DNA from: Chitinophagaceae bacterium
GTDB taxonomy: Bacteria > Bacteroidota > Bacteroidia > Chitinophagales > Chitinophagaceae
NCBI GenBank assembly: GCA_016786965.1
Contig: JAEUVL010000231.1
Location: forward strand, 1-13,904
Length of the DNA stretch: 13,904 nt
Direction of reading: 5' to 3'
A model generated the notes under the pieces. That model had not been told where the DNA came from. It was given only the letters and a program-made list of their open reading frames with translations, and searched no databases. Positions 13,620 through 13,904 of this stretch are shown piece by piece (the first letter of the stretch is position 1; each line of letters begins with the position of its first letter). The position numbers and the translations under genes are program-made.

Positions 13620-13904
13620 ATGCTGTTCATTTATCATCTTATTAAATCAAGGTTCCTCACACCCGGCTCACTGATAGCCCTGTGGAAGGCAAAACGCAAG
13701 CACAGGAACAACTTGTGCTTTATCCTGAAATTTGCAGCCGACCATTACGGAAATAAGACTGCTCTGACCGATGGCCGTCACCGCTATAACTTCACACAAT
13801 TGTACCAGGCCGTATTACAGCTTTCATTTACTATCAGCAGGAAAATAGAAATAACAAAAGAAACCTCCGCAATACTTATCTGCGACAATACGGTAAATCA
13901 TATA
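13620..13904 (+). CDS. N-terminus of an AMP-forming acyl-CoA ligase-like protein, cut by the window edge
   Basis: The frame is open from the ATG at 13620 to the window end (95 codons). It starts 2 bp after the dehydrogenase stop, which indicates an operon. The segment LKFAADHYGNKTALTDGRHRYNF followed by TQLYQ resembles the start of the AMP-binding (ANL) superfamily, where the N-terminal domain opens with a P/G-D-K-x-A-L and Y-T-x-x-x-L pattern. It ends at ILICDNTVNH, where these enzymes usually have the strand before the first nucleotide-site region. The diagnostic TSGTTGxPK motif lies outside the window, so the call rests on N-terminal similarity and context with the SDR. Such enzymes activate fatty or aromatic acids with ATP and CoA. 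Confidence 0.65.
   Translation, partial: MLFIYHLIKSRFLTPGSLIALWKAKRKHRNNLCFILKFAADHYGNKTALTDGRHRYNFTQLYQAVLQLSFTISRKIEITKETSAILICDNTVNHI

Overview
The window looks like a chromosomal segment of a Bacteroidota bacterium, probably of the family Chitinophagaceae. The phylum call rests on repeated TAnnTTTG -7 promoter boxes, the absence of Shine-Dalgarno sequences, a TonB-dependent receptor behind a TPP riboswitch, and paired head-GIN (DUF2807) proteins. The family call is inference from overall protein style. Most genes are ordinary chromosomal genes, and no phage or transposase gene is visible.

Left part (1-1420). The 5' part of era (ribosome-assembly GTPase) leaves the window at the left edge on the minus strand. 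Upstream of it lies the most unusual stretch: an intact initiator tRNA-fMet gene and a tiny GIY-YIG nuclease gene, enclosed by the two broken halves of a second tRNA-fMet. Each half ends at the same 25-bp sequence, which carries a TCCGCC/GGCGGA palindrome. A third palindrome of this kind sits between the intact tRNA and the nuclease gene and has the form of the tRNA's terminator. A promoter (TTTG-N20-TACCTTTG) lies just upstream of the broken 5' half. This looks like a compact element inserted into, or built around, an essential tRNA gene.

Middle-left (1420-5470). Two exported head-GIN paralogues form a minus-strand operon ending in a clear terminator. Divergent from them is a 731-aa TonB-dependent receptor with a TPP riboswitch in its leader, so it is probably an outer-membrane thiamin (or thiamin-precursor) transporter. 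A hairpin terminator separates it from the next, convergent cluster.

Middle (5468-9540). A minus-strand cluster encodes D-Ala-D-Ala ligase, a membrane-anchored triple-PASTA protein and a one-domain rhodanese. Next comes a 333-bp non-coding gap with three hairpins. Then a dicluster ferredoxin and a LuxC-type acyl-CoA reductase are divergently transcribed from overlapping promoters.

Right part (9541-13904). An HtrA/DegP-type protease is preceded by a 16-bp direct repeat with a 21-bp period and followed by an 18-bp-stem terminator. Two uncharacterised minus-strand genes follow. The larger has five tandem 11-bp repeats directly upstream of its -7 box. The window closes with a plus-strand operon of a membrane-anchored short-chain dehydrogenase and the start of an AMP-forming acyl-CoA ligase-like protein.
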